Positions 47,049 through 60,463 of a DNA stretch of 64,000 nucleotides are shown here, one piece after another. The notes beneath the pieces were generated by a model. That model was not told the DNA's origin. It worked only from the letters and a program-made list of their open reading frames with translations, and made no database searches. Source of the stretch: Onchocerca volvulus (taxonomy: Eukaryota > Nematoda > Chromadorea > Rhabditida > Onchocercidae); NCBI GenBank assembly GCA_000499405.2, contig HG738136.1:711944-775943 (forward strand), read 5' to 3'. Both the position numbers and the translations under genes were made by a program. The stretch's first letter is position 1; the number at the start of each line of letters is the position of its first letter.

Positions 47049-50000
47049 CTTAAGAGATGATTTCAGTATTGAATTTAAATTAATTATCAGTATTTCATTA
47101 ATTACTGAATTAAATCATAATTTAAAAAGCAATTGCAACTAATTCGAATATGAGATCAGGAAATAGATCAGAAATATCAGGAAATCTGATATCAAAAAAT
47201 AAATGATCTGAATTTGTATCAAAATTATCAAAGCGTATAAAAGTGTCGAATTAAAAGTAACTGAGTTTTTTCGAGAATTATCAGTTAATTAATTATCAAT
47301 TAGAATTATTAATTAACCAGTGCTGCAATTTCTCGTTACATACGGGAAATTTTAATTTGAATTTTTTTTACATGCATAAAAATTTCAAGACAATACTTAA
47401 TATTTATTTTTAAGTAACATAAAAATAGGTGATGGTATTGATTCGTACATAAATGCAAAAAAAATTTAGTTTCCCGAAATTTTATCAATTATTTCAAATT
47501 TGATAAATTTGCTGCTCAGATTTTCTTGATTTTCTCCTCTTTCAATTTTGTTTTCCTGTTAAAAGCGATAATCATAAAGGATTTGCAATTAACAAAATTT
47601 ACAAAAAGAATAAAAAAAGTGCAAAAAACTATATTCAAGTTGAGATAGCAAGAAGGCAAATTTCAAAGCACTTTTCTCAGTTAAAAAATTGATTTTACAT
47701 GAATTAAAATAATTCGCTTCACTGATTAGTATCAATTTTGATTAAATTTAGCCAAATATATAGCATTCATGCAATATGTAAATAGCAAATAAAACATGGC
47801 CCTTAACTTTATGGCTATTTTCGAAAATTTCATATTTATCAAAAATTCAGTAATTATCAATCCTTTGATGCGGATAAAATTCTGTATCCCAAAAAAAAAA
47901 ATCAAACAAAATTCTAAATTTCAACGATATTTTAGTCTATCGATCCAAATTGTCGGCATAATTTTAAATTTTACGAACATAATTTCTGCGGATCAATAAA
48001 TTACTTTCTTCCGAATTATTTCATTTCAGAATCTCATCAAATATGACTATCATATTATCTATTGGAAAACATATTTCTTCCGCCTTCTATGAATGATATT
48101 CAACAATTTGTAATTTAATTTATGAAATAGATTTGGATTTGATGATTGCTAATTTTTTAATATTGAAAAATCATGTTTTTTTGAATTAAAAAATTTTTAT
48201 GAAAACAAAGAAAATGCTCTTTGTTTTGATAACTATGAAAAACAATAGGTTTATCGATTGATTTATAATTTTTTAAATATTGCATTAAATTTCCAAAAAC
48301 TTTGACAAAAGTTTCTTCTGCAGGATAACAAATTCAAATTATTGTTCATTTTTAAAATGTTTATTAAGATAAATCATCAATTAAAAATATACTTTTGATC
48401 CTTAACGCTTATTTATGAACTTTTAACCAAAAAGAAATTAACGAACCTGAAAAAACTTTCGCTAATTCAAACTTTTTCTAATTCTTCATGAAGCATAATT
48501 TTTTATCAAATTTTTCTTTTTTTTTTTTATCAATTTTCTTTCAATCAGAGATCAAAATATCAATAGTTTTCCATCATTCTAATCCCTTTGATTCGTCTAT
48601 TTGATGAAATTAAGTAAATAAAAAGAAAAAAGAAAATAATGAGAGAATTTCATTCTAAATGAGAAAAAAAGATCAAACTGAAGATGGATGATTCAAAAAA
48701 AGTTAATTATTAGAGAAAGTGAAATGAAAATTTTAATTAACTGATAAAAAAAATTCTAGAATCTAGAATACGGTATATAAAAACTTCGAAAAATGAAACA
48801 TAAATTTTTGGCTATGTATAGTTCGTTCAAAAATGCTTTCATTTAGCACTAAATTTGAATTATACATGAATCATTAGGTTTTAGAAAATATCCATGTAAT
48901 ATTAATTCCGAAGATTTCGATCAAAATACGATCGATATTTCCGATCGTTTCGCAAATATTTTGCATTATCAAAAAGATGGTCGCTAAGAGAATGGATTTT
49001 TTAATCAGTTTTTTTACAATCTAATTTTTTTTTTTTTTAATCTACATAGAGTGGAAAATAACATTTTTTAAAACCATTTCATTAAAAAGAAATTAATTAC
49101 AAAAAAAATAAACTATTTCAAACTAGTTGCTCTTTTTTTTTCAATTTTTTTCACGGGAAATCGAAGTTATGTTATTTATAAAAATAAAAGCCAACAAAAA
49201 GTAATAGAGAAATAGATATTTTTATAATGGTATATAATAAAAATTTTCATGATATGATAAAAAAATGGATTTGTAGTAAAATTTGCTGCAAAAAAAAAAA
49301 AAAAGGGGGCAAATTTCATGATCGATTAATGTTTCTTCCTTTAATATTTTCAAATTTGAGTTTTTATTGATATTTTAATGGAAATAATATATTGTAATTG
49401 ATACTATTTAAATTTCATTCCCGTCTCTTCTCTTTTCTCAACCATTTTATCTATCTTTTTAAAATATTCTTCGAATTCTATTCAATTAGCACTTTGAAAT
49501 TTACTTTCCAAGAAGATAGAGAAAAGCAATTAATTAAGATGGTCGAAATCATTAAGTCGAACTTTTTCCATTTTTTAAAATTTCAATTTTAAAAATCTTA
49601 CTATTTATGATGAAAATATCAGTCATTGAATACAGAAATGAGAATTCTGGATGGAAATATTCGGATAATTTAAACCAAACTGCTAATATAACAAAATGAT
49701 GATTGTCCCAATTATTTCCTTTCTTTTTTCGAGAGAGAAAAACCGAAAAAAAATGAAAATATGTAAGAATTCAAGAAATTTTTAATAAATTTCAACTTTC
49801 AATGAAAAATTTCTAAAAAGGAATCGATACCGTAAATTTGTTGCGACATTTCTTAATAGTCATTTTAAAAATTTAAATTAAAAATGATTAAATTTTTTCA
49901 TCCATTTAAGTTTATTGTTGAAATTATCATTCTGATCTCTTCATCTCTTAAAGTTCCGTTTTATGGATGAAATTTTCATTTTCATTTATTCGAAACTTAA

Positions 50001-53000
50001 TAATCATTAAATAATTCTATAAAAGCATATGAATAAACACTTTTTCATTTCATCTCAACAGTCATATTTTTTGCAAAAAATAGATAAAAAAAAATCGATA
50101 ATTATTTTTCTCTCAGAAAAATAATTTTGCACAAAATTTAAGTGTAAATATTCGATTGAAGAAAAGTATTCGGTATGAAATAGATTGCAATTTTTTTTTT
50201 TTGTTTTTTTGAAACAATGTGGTGCAGAAAATAATTTTGAAATTTCAGCTTTTCCATTATTTTGCCTGTTTTCTCCTTTTTTTTTTATTTCCTTCGGAAA
50301 ATGTTAGATTAGAAATGCTCGGAAACTGCAACCGCCATATAATGACCAATTTTATGCTATTCCCATAGCTCCAAAAAGAACTCTTTAGTTTAACTATTTG
50401 CTTATTTTATTGAAAATAAAAGAAAAAAAAATTGAAAAATAAAATAAAAGAAGAAAAAATTGACAAAAATTAAACAAAAAATTAGCAAAAATTAAAATTT
50501 TTAGGAAGAAAAAAAAAATTTAAATTAAATTTCTGAAGATAAAAGAATAAGAAAAGAGAAAAAAAAATAACGCCATTTGCAATATTTATTTGATATATTT
50601 CATTAATTCCAATCATCAATTTTTTCATTCTCCTATCATTTCTAGATAGATGATAAGAATACATTCTTTTATAATCAGTTTTTTCTTATTTAATTCTTAA
50701 TTTCACTATTTCTAATTATTGTAATTCATTACTTATTATCTGAAATATAAAATATTTTGCAATAAATAGAATACTTTTAATAATATGCACATATATTCGG
50801 ATAACAAAAAGAAAAATTTATAAATTTCATGAAAAAAAATTTATGAAGAAAAAAAAAAAGAAAGAAAAGCGGCTTGCATAAATTTAATTGGAATATGCGA
50901 ACGAAGATAATCTAGAAAATAAAAAAATTCTTATCAATAATGAAAAAACAAAAATAAAAATATTTTTGTCGATAGATGAGTTAACAATGATTTTGAAAAT
51001 TCCGTAAAAATGGATCAAAAATCAGAACAAATTTTTGTTGCTTTTTAGCAAATCAGAAAATGAATAGGACAATTGAAGATTATTAATCAAATTTAAGCTT
51101 ACAGTAGCTCTTGTCAACCTAAATTTTTGCTTTACTTTATGGATTATTGATTTAACTAATAAAATTTGATGTTATTTATTTTTGGCGGGATGATTTGGAC
51201 GAATTTTTCTGATTAATAAGAAATTTAATAATAATAATTACTAATCAAATCATCAAACTACAAATAAGACAAAAGTGTTCTTAAAAATTCAAACTGTTTT
51301 TAAGAGCATTTTAAAAATTTTAAATATTTTGTCAAGCGCTAAAAATTGCAACTTTAAAATAATGTTAAACTTAATATCAAAATTACATGCATATGCATAT
51401 TTCTGAGATTCTTCTTTTAGAGATGTAGCATTTGTATTTTAATTCAAATAAACATGAAAAATGCTATTCTCCTTTTTTCCTCCCCCGAGATATCCTAGAG
51501 TTACGTCGAATCATATGTACATAACGAAAAAAAGGTAAAATTTAAACAATACCTCTAAAAATTTCAAAAAGCATTTGTCAGTCGATTTAGAAAAAAGGCC
51601 ATATTCTTATGATCGTCTAAATGAATTCAATGAAACTATTTGAAATTTCTAAATATCTAACTTTCCGTGCCAAGTAGAGAAAAAAAAAAATCCCACATGG
51701 ATCATTTTTTCTTTTTTTTTTTTTTTGAAAATGCGGAAAGTGCAATTTTAACATTCTGCAGTATGCCTCATCTAATCTTGCAATCTTGCAATTTTGCGAA
51801 AATTACTTGAAAAAGGGGACAAATTAGTGGATAAAATTAAAGTACGAAAAGAAGAATTTGGTATAATTGTGGTTATAAAGTAATTACTTTGATATTACAT
51901 TTATAACATTCTAAAATAATTGAGGCAAATTTGCTAATAATTTAATAAAAATCATGATTGTTCATGTTTTAATATAATTTTTTTAATATTTTTAATTTCA
52001 TTATTTATATTCCCGAAATTTCTACAGCATTATTATTTAATTACCTGTTATATAAGTCGTAATAATATCATTATTATTATACATCCATTATAATTAAAAA
52101 TAATATTGATTTTTGCAATTATAAATTAAATGAATGCAAATAAATTATCTATTATATAAGTTGAATTAAAAGATGATAAAATTTTATCAAAAACATCTAA
52201 AATAAATATTTTTTGCTCGTTTTAAATAATGTAAAAAAAAAAAAAAAATTAAAAGAACGAACTTCAAATTAAATTACAAGTCGAAAATATAAATTTAATT
52301 CATTTTTTTTTTATTCTATTCCTACTTTTTAATTTTCATAAGTATAAATTAAATGAATGCAGCAAATTATCTATTGCATAAGTTAAATTAAAGAATGATA
52401 AAATCTTAGGAAACATTTTAGGTTGATTTCCTGTGATTAAAATTAAAAATTTTAGTCTAATTTTAATTTATGATAATTTGTCTGATGTTTCTGCTTTTTT
52501 TTTCTTCTAGTTTGGAAAGAAAATAGCTGGGAAAGTTTTGTTTAGGAACCAATAATTATTTCTTTTTTATCGATCTTTCATTTAAATGTTAAAACGCAAA
52601 AAACCAATGATAATGATTGCTTTGTAGCAGTTTTATATGAATGTATAAAGGTTCATTTTCATTGTATAAATAAATAAAAAAAAAAGTTAAAAATGATTTT
52701 TTGTACAATTTTTTGTCAAAAAATCTACTAACAAATTAAATCTTTTAAAAAGGCTGAAAATGCTGAAATATGCATGAACAAAAAATTACTGAAAAGACAA
52801 TTATTTTTGATTAATTATACAAATGAGATTGATTGAAATTTTAAATTGGAACTGAAATGATAAGTATGACGAATAAAAATTGCTTTTATTTGACGAATTG
52901 AAAAAATTTCTCAAAAACTAAAATCAATAAAATGGATTGAAAAAAAGATTTTCATAGAACTAATAATTAAATATCGTGAAATTTTAAGGATTTTATAATG

Positions 53001-53301
53001 TAACAGATAAAAATAATTAATCGAATAGAAAGAAAAGATATTTTTCAGAGATTTTCAGAGATATTTTAACTATTTCAATAAACAATTAGGACTGAAAAAG
53101 AAAGACATATAGAGAATAAAAGTTTTTAAAAATCATGAGGAAATGTAAAATTTATTTAAAAATCAATCAAAGATTAAAATATATTTTTATAGTAATTAGC
53201 GAAATATTTAATTTATTAACTAAAAAGAATTTAAAATTTCTTTCTCTTTTTTTTTTTTTTTGGAAAATTTAAAATTGTAAGGAAACCAAATATGAGGAAA
53301 A
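47049..53301. other. Non-coding AT-rich stretch upstream of the SK channel
   Basis: Six kilobases without a supportable exon. It should contain the 5' exon(s) and promoter of the channel gene, whose first located exon at 47048 starts inside a codon. Open frames at 47796-47999, 49398-49592 and 50482-50664 are A/T-codon artefacts. Poly-T and poly-A tracts near 49024, 49290, 50193 and 51713. Confidence 0.5.
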
Positions 53302-56300
53302 TTAACTTTCAATGTTGACAATTGGCGTTTCAAATAATCGAATTGTACTTTCTTCTTTCTGGACGACATTTTCGAGCATACAATTTGAATCATTTTTACG
53401 AAGTTTCTTCGGACTATTACTACCGGAAAGATACTGCGATGAAGCACTTCGTGCAGCTCGTATTGGTGGAGTAAGCGGTGATGGATCAGGTAAACTTGTC
53501 AAGTTTGTCAATAAAGCTTTAAAAGGTGCAATTGCGCCATTAACACGCATCAAATTTACCGAAATCTGTAAATTAACAAAATTGACAATTTTGAAACTAA
53601 TTTGCAATTTGATAAAATTGATACGAAATATTATAAGTGAAATTAGAGATTGAGAAAAATTGAAAATTGAAATTTTAAAGTTTTTACTTTTTTTTTGAAT
53701 GATACTTATGAAACTTTAGCAAAATGAGGAACTTTTTTTCTTTCTGTTGAAATCTTGAAAAGAAAATGTGCAATTTAAATGTATCGTAATAAATCAAAAA
53801 ATAAAAAAAGAAAAAAATAAAATAAAAATGATAATAATGCAAAAATTTGCAGCAGTAAAAGAGAAAATTACAAAGATGGCGAATTTCCATTTTGTTTCGT
53901 TTTTTTTTGCTTTTTTTTTTCGGGCTGTCTTTTATTTTAAACAAATTTAGAATTACGGACCAGGCAGATTTTGACTTCGAAAATTTCTATTTCAAGAGAT
54001 TAGATAGAATAGAGATGAAAATCAGTCTTTAAAAAAAAAAAAAAAGAAAGAAAAACTACTTGAAATAATCCTTGATTTAGTGAAAAAATGAGAATTATAA
54101 GAAAAAATTTTTCAGAAAATTAATATTTAACCTTTCCAACATCATTTGAATCAAATGAGAATTGTGTTGCAAGATTACTTCTACCAGCAGCATTTGTAAA
54201 TCCTGAAATTATATTTCTAAAATTTTCATAGCCATTTTTTTTTTTGGGAAGATAATTATTAATATCAAGTTTTTCGAAAATTTTCAAAATTTCTTGCTTA
54301 TCTTCTCGACGATTTTCCATACATTTTTTCAAAATTCTAAATGGATCAATGTAATTGATTGAATCGAATCAATTATGAACAGAAATGATTGCCAATAGAA
54401 TTTGTAATTTCCATAAAATTATTTTGCAAATAAATAAAAGAACAATAAATGCAACCTGCTGATATTGCAGAATTTCTAGGTACACTGCTAGAAAATGCTG
54501 AACGTCGTTCTTTCATTAAAAAACGTTTCTGCATGAAAAAGAAGAAAAAGAAATCAATTTTTTATCGAAAATTTTTCATTATATTAGAAGTTTTGAGAGA
54601 AACTAAACTGGTAAGTAATGAAATAAATAAATTTGCTTTGATTTGATCATATCTTGATAAATAGGCTTAGCAATGTATCCATCAATATTTAATTTTTAAA
54701 TTTAATTGTGTTGCTATTTTTTGCTTATTATTTATTTTAAATTAAGTAAAAGATGGCATTTTTTATTGCTATTATTATTTCTTCTCTAAAATTAATAGAC
54801 TGCAGTTTTTTTTTATTTGAAATTAACAAAAAAACTTTTTTCCAAATGACAATTTTTCAAATAAGAAAAATAACATTTCCCACGCTTGCAACTTTTGTTT
54901 TCGATCATTTTTTTTTAACATTTTTATTTTTAAAACGAACAAAATTTGAGGAAAAAAAAAAGATTGATAATATTAAAAATTTTTTTTTTTTTTAGCGCAC
55001 TGTATCATCAAAGAAATAAGGAATAAAAAGTTTTTTTTTTTTACCGCCATCTTATTTCGAATTTCGAATGCTTTAAAAAATGTAATAAATGGAAAAAGTT
55101 GAAATAAAGAGAAAAAAAACTAAGATAATGCAATATAAAGAATTAATCCTCTCGTAAAAATCTATCAAATGATTGGAAATTTTGATTGATCACAATTTCA
55201 ACAATTTTTTTTTTTTTTTTTTTTTTACTATGCTCAGTGAAATAAGAAATCGCTGTACAAATGTGAATTTTTAAAACATTTTATCGAATAACATAAAAAG
55301 TATCCCTTCATTTATTTATAATATTTTAAGCACTATGCTCAGGAAAAAAAAAATTTTTTCCGCATTTTCCGCATAGCAAGAGCATAAATCTGAAAAAAAA
55401 CAAAAAAAAAAATGGCTTCGAAAATTGAGGATAAAATGAGTGAAATTTTGTTGAATACTCTTTCAAATAAAATAAATAAAATTTTTTTTTCTTTTCCTTC
55501 ACAATGATAAATTTCTAGAAGCACGAAAATTTTCAAAAGATTATGAAAGAAATTTAAACATTTCGCTGAATTTAGTTTTTTTTGAAAAAAAAAGTGGCTT
55601 GTGAAATTTTTCATTGCAGTAAAGGAATTATTCAAACTTCGAATATTGTATTTAAAAAAAGTTATAGACAGTCTGATCAATTAATAAGTTTTATTTAGTA
55701 GATTTAAGTATGACATGTTCGAAGAATTTGTTTAAGAAAGCAATTAAATCATTGAACATAATCTGCGATTTCAATGAAAAAGTTATCATAAAAATGCGGA
55801 TAATTTGAATAATTTTGCAAAATTCCTTTTTTTAATTTATAATTTCTGTTTTAGGAATTAATGTTTCAAATTTCAAAAGTTGAAAAAAAATTTTTTTCTT
55901 TTTGCAGAACCTGGAAAAATCACTTCATGCAAATACAAATAAAAACAAATGATTTTGAACCAACAAAAAAATTGAATTATTTTATTTTCTCTCGATGATC
56001 TATGATTTTTTCTAAAAAAAATAATCCATTCGACTATCAAGTTTTAAGATGAAACAGATCACTGGTATTTTATGATACCATTAAAATATTCAAAAAACGA
56101 AAAAAAAAAGAAATTATGAGGGGGATCATAAAAAAGGAAGATCAGTCGGCATTTTCTCTTTGATGTGATAAAATAGGTAAAGATAAATGAATAAATTTAT
56201 TAAAACGAAAAAAAAAAATTGATGTAAAAAGTAAATTTCATCTGTCAACTATACTGTAAAATGCATTATAAAATAGAAGTTTTTTAGACAGAAAGCAAAT

Positions 56301-58018
56301 TAAAAGAGTGAAATTAATATTTCAGAAATTTCATACAAGTTGATATTAATTTGTTTGAAATAAAGCATGAAACTTATGTTTCTGCTTTGTCTAAAATTAA
56401 TTGATACAAACTTACCTTCTGTTCCAATTAAAGCTAATTGATTAGAAAAAATTCAAATAGAACTTTCTGAAATGATCGGATGAATTAAAGTTTAGCATTG
56501 AATGACAATTTGCAGATAAATTCAATCGTGAAGCAAATTGAATTTAAATGAAATTTTATAGATGATATGCAAAGAAGGAGTATTTTCAATTTTCCATCAA
56601 TTTTCGCCGCAAGAAAGATTAAATTGGAAAGGCATAGCAATTGATAGGCTTTGAAAGTAGTTTAATTGAAATGATTATTTGGAAAAAAGACGAATGAATA
56701 TTTTTGCATCGTTGATGAAAAATGGCAAAATGAGCTTTAATTTCTGAAACTCGAAAAATTCTGCAATATGGCAACTTTTATAGTATTAGTATCATTGTGT
56801 GAAAATTTAATCGTATGGTGTGTGTGTGTGTGAAAATCTAATCGTTTTAAGCAGAGATTAATCAAAAGATAATTAAAATACAATCAGAAACTAATTAAAT
56901 TGAAAAGGCAAAGCAATCGACGAATCGAAAGTTATTCGTTGTGAAGATAAATGATTTTTTTGCGATTGAAAAAATTTTTGATAGTTTTTTTTAATCTTTC
57001 GAAAAAAATAAAAAAACTTTTCATCACATACATACTTAGTTTAGCGCATTTTCTTGACAAAAATAGAATTTATTTAAATGAAAAATATCAATGTTCATGT
57101 ATAAAATTTCCATACTTTCGGAAAAAAAATTTTTTTCCTTGACAACTTTTGGCAAAAAAAAAAAAAACTGATTAAGTTCATGACAGAATTTGACTGGATT
57201 TTTTGCATCCTCTTTGAATGAATAATCCAAATAAAAATGAAAGAAATTTGGACTTTTTTGGCAAAAATTTCTTATATATCTTTGAATAAAATAATCCGAA
57301 TAGAAATGAGAAAAACTTTAACTTATTTGGAAAAAATTCTTTTTCAGCTATCCTAATATAGTAATTAAATAAAACTAAGAAGGAATTGATTTAAAAAGGC
57401 AAAGAGCATTGCAGAAAATAATAGAAGCAACTAATAATTTATTGATTTTTAATAAAATTTAGTTAGCCAAGAAAAGCTAAATAAATGAATTAACTGAAAA
57501 ACTGAAAGCGGACTATTAATTTGAGAATATGTTTGGATTAAAGAATATTCGGTTATATTTTTGGTAAACAAATAAAATTTTGCCTTTCCTTCATCTGTTT
57601 TCTACTTAACATCTAATTAATATCTAATCAAAAATACAAACTTACCGAATCATTTAAATTGACACATGAATTACTGAATTCCTCAACAGTGTCCTCATTA
57701 CGTTCATCGAAACTCTGATGGAATGCGCCCTTTGTTGAAAGCCATTGCTGTCGATCATCTTCTGCTGTAGAAATTTTATACGTACACGTAAAATTTGCGA
57801 TAGTTACGTGAAAAAAATCTTCCATAAATCAATAATTAGATGAAGATGTCAACAATTGAATAAATAAGAATAAATTTTTGCTTTAAAATTTCCATTAAAA
57901 AAATTTTAAACTTACAGTATCCATTATTATTCTTCATTACTAATACATCATCCGGAGGGCAGATGTTTAAGCGAGGCTTTGATAATGGCTCTAGCATTTT
58001 TGATTTTTGATGGAACAT
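53302..58018 (-). CDS. Unknown 209-residue protein, five exons, Ser/Pro-rich
   Basis: A complete model: minus exons 58018-57916, 57764-57646, 54528-54456, 54202-54132 and 53565-53302; all junctions GT-AG, phases agree (630 nt including TAA). Met start MFHQKSKMLEPLSKPRLNIC. Features: SEDDRQQWLSTKGAFHQSF and an acidic stretch DERNEDTVEEF in exon 2; KRFLMKERRSAFSSSVPR in exon 3; GRSNLATQFSFDSNDVGK in exon 4; NLMRVNGAIAPFKALLTNL, then LPDPSPLTPPIRAARSASSQ and SGSNSPKKLRK in exon 5; C-terminus RLFETPIVNIES. No signal peptide or membrane segment. SP and TP sites near basic residues (LTPP, SPKK) look like proline-directed kinase sites, and SPKKLRK could be a nuclear signal; both are inference. The 3-kb second intron might hide further exons. 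No family recognised. Confidence 0.8.
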
Positions 58019-58179
58019 GGCAGAATATTAATCTAAAATTCAAAATTTAATTTTATGCAAAAATTCATATTATGGAGCAAATTAATTACATGCTATTTAA
58101 ATGTCTAGAAATATTTGACAATCATTTTATAAATATGATTTATATGTCTTCAAAAAATATGAAGAAATGAAAGCCATTC

Positions 58180-58640
58180 TAGCTAGCTAGATCCACTCAC
58201 ACAAAGCATTGCCTGACTAGCTGTAACAAATAAAAATGTAAATGTTCGTTTACTTAAAATGCTAAATCTCCGAAAGTTCTTAAATACGCGCCTGTTCGAA
58301 TGCAACGTTGCATCGGAATTTCAAATTAATCGGTAAAGAATTTGAAACGTTGTGTAAAGATGAAAAATGCAGAAATAGACGTAGTCAATAAACTCATTCG
58401 GTTATATTTACTTTTACTTGTCTCAGTTATGACAGGTGAAAAAAAAAGCAAATATATTTATATAGAAATATACGCCTATTCGAATGCAACGTTGCATCAA
58501 AATTTAAAAGCAATCGGTGAGAAGTCGCAAAGTTTTGCGAGAAATTTCACAAAATAACAGAATTTCAAATCAATCAGTGAAGAATTTGAAAAGTTGTATA
58601 GTTATGAACAACGAATATTTACTTCATTTATGGAGATAAA
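58180..58640 (+). repeat. Helitron-associated repeat block, three internal copies
   Basis: CGCCTGTTCGAATGCAACGT at 58289, CGCCTATTCGAATGCAACGT at 58473 and a headless copy from about 58560 (ATTTCAAATCAATCAGTGAA, then AACAACGAATATTTACTTC). The same block occurs near the Helitron relic at 5866 and 6186. It starts after CTAGCTAGCTAGATCCACTC about 165 bp upstream of the 209-residue gene's ATG, so it lies in that gene's promoter region. Probably a non-autonomous Helitron fragment. Confidence 0.7.
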
Positions 58641-60392
58641 CGTAAGATCAAATTGTTTCTATTAATTCAATTGCTTATTTTGGAAAAAAGCAACAAATTT
58701 TGCTCATCTTTAACAACAAAATCGTCGAAGAACAATGTGCAAAATGAGTTGAAAATTTAAAATGGATTGAAAAAAAAAAAATAATAATATGACAAGAAGA
58801 ACCAAGAGGAAATACTTTCAGATCGTTCCAAAAAAAAAAAAAAAAGAAAAAAAGGAAAGCAGTTCGTTTAATCTCATATGAACACATTTCGAAGCTCGAT
58901 TTATGATTAGATGGACTATAAATTGAAATAAAAGTATATTTAGAGTATGTCGATTAAAATCGATGGTTTCGAATTGTCTAAAGAAAAAAGAAACACTGAA
59001 AGAACTATTATCTGTTATTTAAAATTAAAAAGTAAAAACTTAAAAATTGGTTTCAAATTACTGAAATTAAGTGCAGTTATTAAATTAACAATTAAAAATA
59101 ATCCGATAATGAGAAAAACAGAAAAAAGGAATTCGTTTATTGTATTTTCTCAAATAAAAATAACCCAAAATTAAGTAAAATTGGTTCATTATGTTATTTA
59201 TGCAATTTTTTTGCTCCATCATAATATTGATTTGGCATATTCTAAATTCAATCTTATCGAAAATTGTACATTGTTCACCGATGGTGAATTTTCGCTAGAA
59301 AGAAGAGCGAAAACGAATTTAAAAATTTATTATTCCAAAAATTCCAAAAAAAAAAAGTTGACATATTAAAAATTTTCAAGTAATTAAAGTAAGAAAAAGA
59401 ATAAAACATTCTTTTATTTTTAATCAATATGTAAATCTAAAAATTAAATATCTTCTCCAAAAGTAATCTTTCGCCAGTGTTTATTTACAAATTTTTTTTA
59501 ACATCCAATTTTGTTTTTTCGTTAATTTTCTATCAGTTTTTTGCATATTTTACACCCAAGTAAAAATGAGTTTCGAAAAATTATTGATTATTGATTAGAC
59601 AGGAAATCATCTTTGGATCAAATTAAAGAGAAAGAGCAAGATTAATATAGATTAAGAACTTTGAATGGAAATTTCTATCGAAATTAAAAATCAGTGCCAG
59701 TAGTATGTGAGAATTTTTTTTTTTTGTTGTGCAATTTGCGACGAAGCGAAATTTCAAAATCTTCCAAAAAGCACGAGTAGAATTCGAAAAAAATAAGATT
59801 GAAAAAGCGGAATTTTTTTTGGTTGTTGTTTTCGATTTATTGCAAATATAAAAACTGCGGAAAGTAATCTCAACTGCGATTATAAACAAGTAAGTAAGCA
59901 AATAAGGTAAAAAAACAAAAGAAGAAAATAATGAATGTGGGAATAAGCAAATTAAAAATTTAAATCAATTCTTATGTCCATTTGAATAGAAATATGCTAA
60001 TTAATAATTTACAAAAATTCCTTGAAATTTTTGACTTTACTTCATTTCTATCTTGCATGCATAAATATTCAAGTATGCCAGAAGAAATCAAATTAAAAAA
60101 AAAAAAAAGAAATAAAAGTCCATAAATGATGATGATTTCGTCTGAAGTGAAATGAAGAAATTTATCCTCATTCTTATGAAAATTGAACAAGTCCTGGATG
60201 ATTTTTTTTATATTTCACTATGGTTTAAGCGATTTATTTGAATCTGATCAAAATTTTTATTTCGAAGATTTCACAGTTATATATTTTATTTCATGCTCAA
60301 CATTAATAAATAATTGCCATATGTTTGGATGAAAAAAGATTGGAAAAGAGGAATTGTCGATATAAATCACAGAAGTATGGTCGAAAGTTATA

Positions 60393-60463
60393 TTCAATAA
60401 AATCACCTGCTTTTTTTGACGTCATATAAATGTTGACGTCAAAATGCAGGTGATTTATTCAAA
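60393..60463. repeat. Perfect fold-back with two CRE palindromes
   Basis: Left arm AATCACCTGC, T run, TGACGTCA; loop TATAAATGT; right arm TGACGTCA, A run, GCAGGTGATT. Arms extend to TTCAATAAA and TTTATTCAA, about 30 nt each. Each arm carries the CREB/ATF site TGACGTCA and an E-box-like CACCTG. Confidence 0.9.

Noticed and set aside
53312..53653. 113-codon plus ORF
   Set aside because: Antisense shadow of the last exon of the minus-strand 209-residue gene, which has a complete phase-consistent model.
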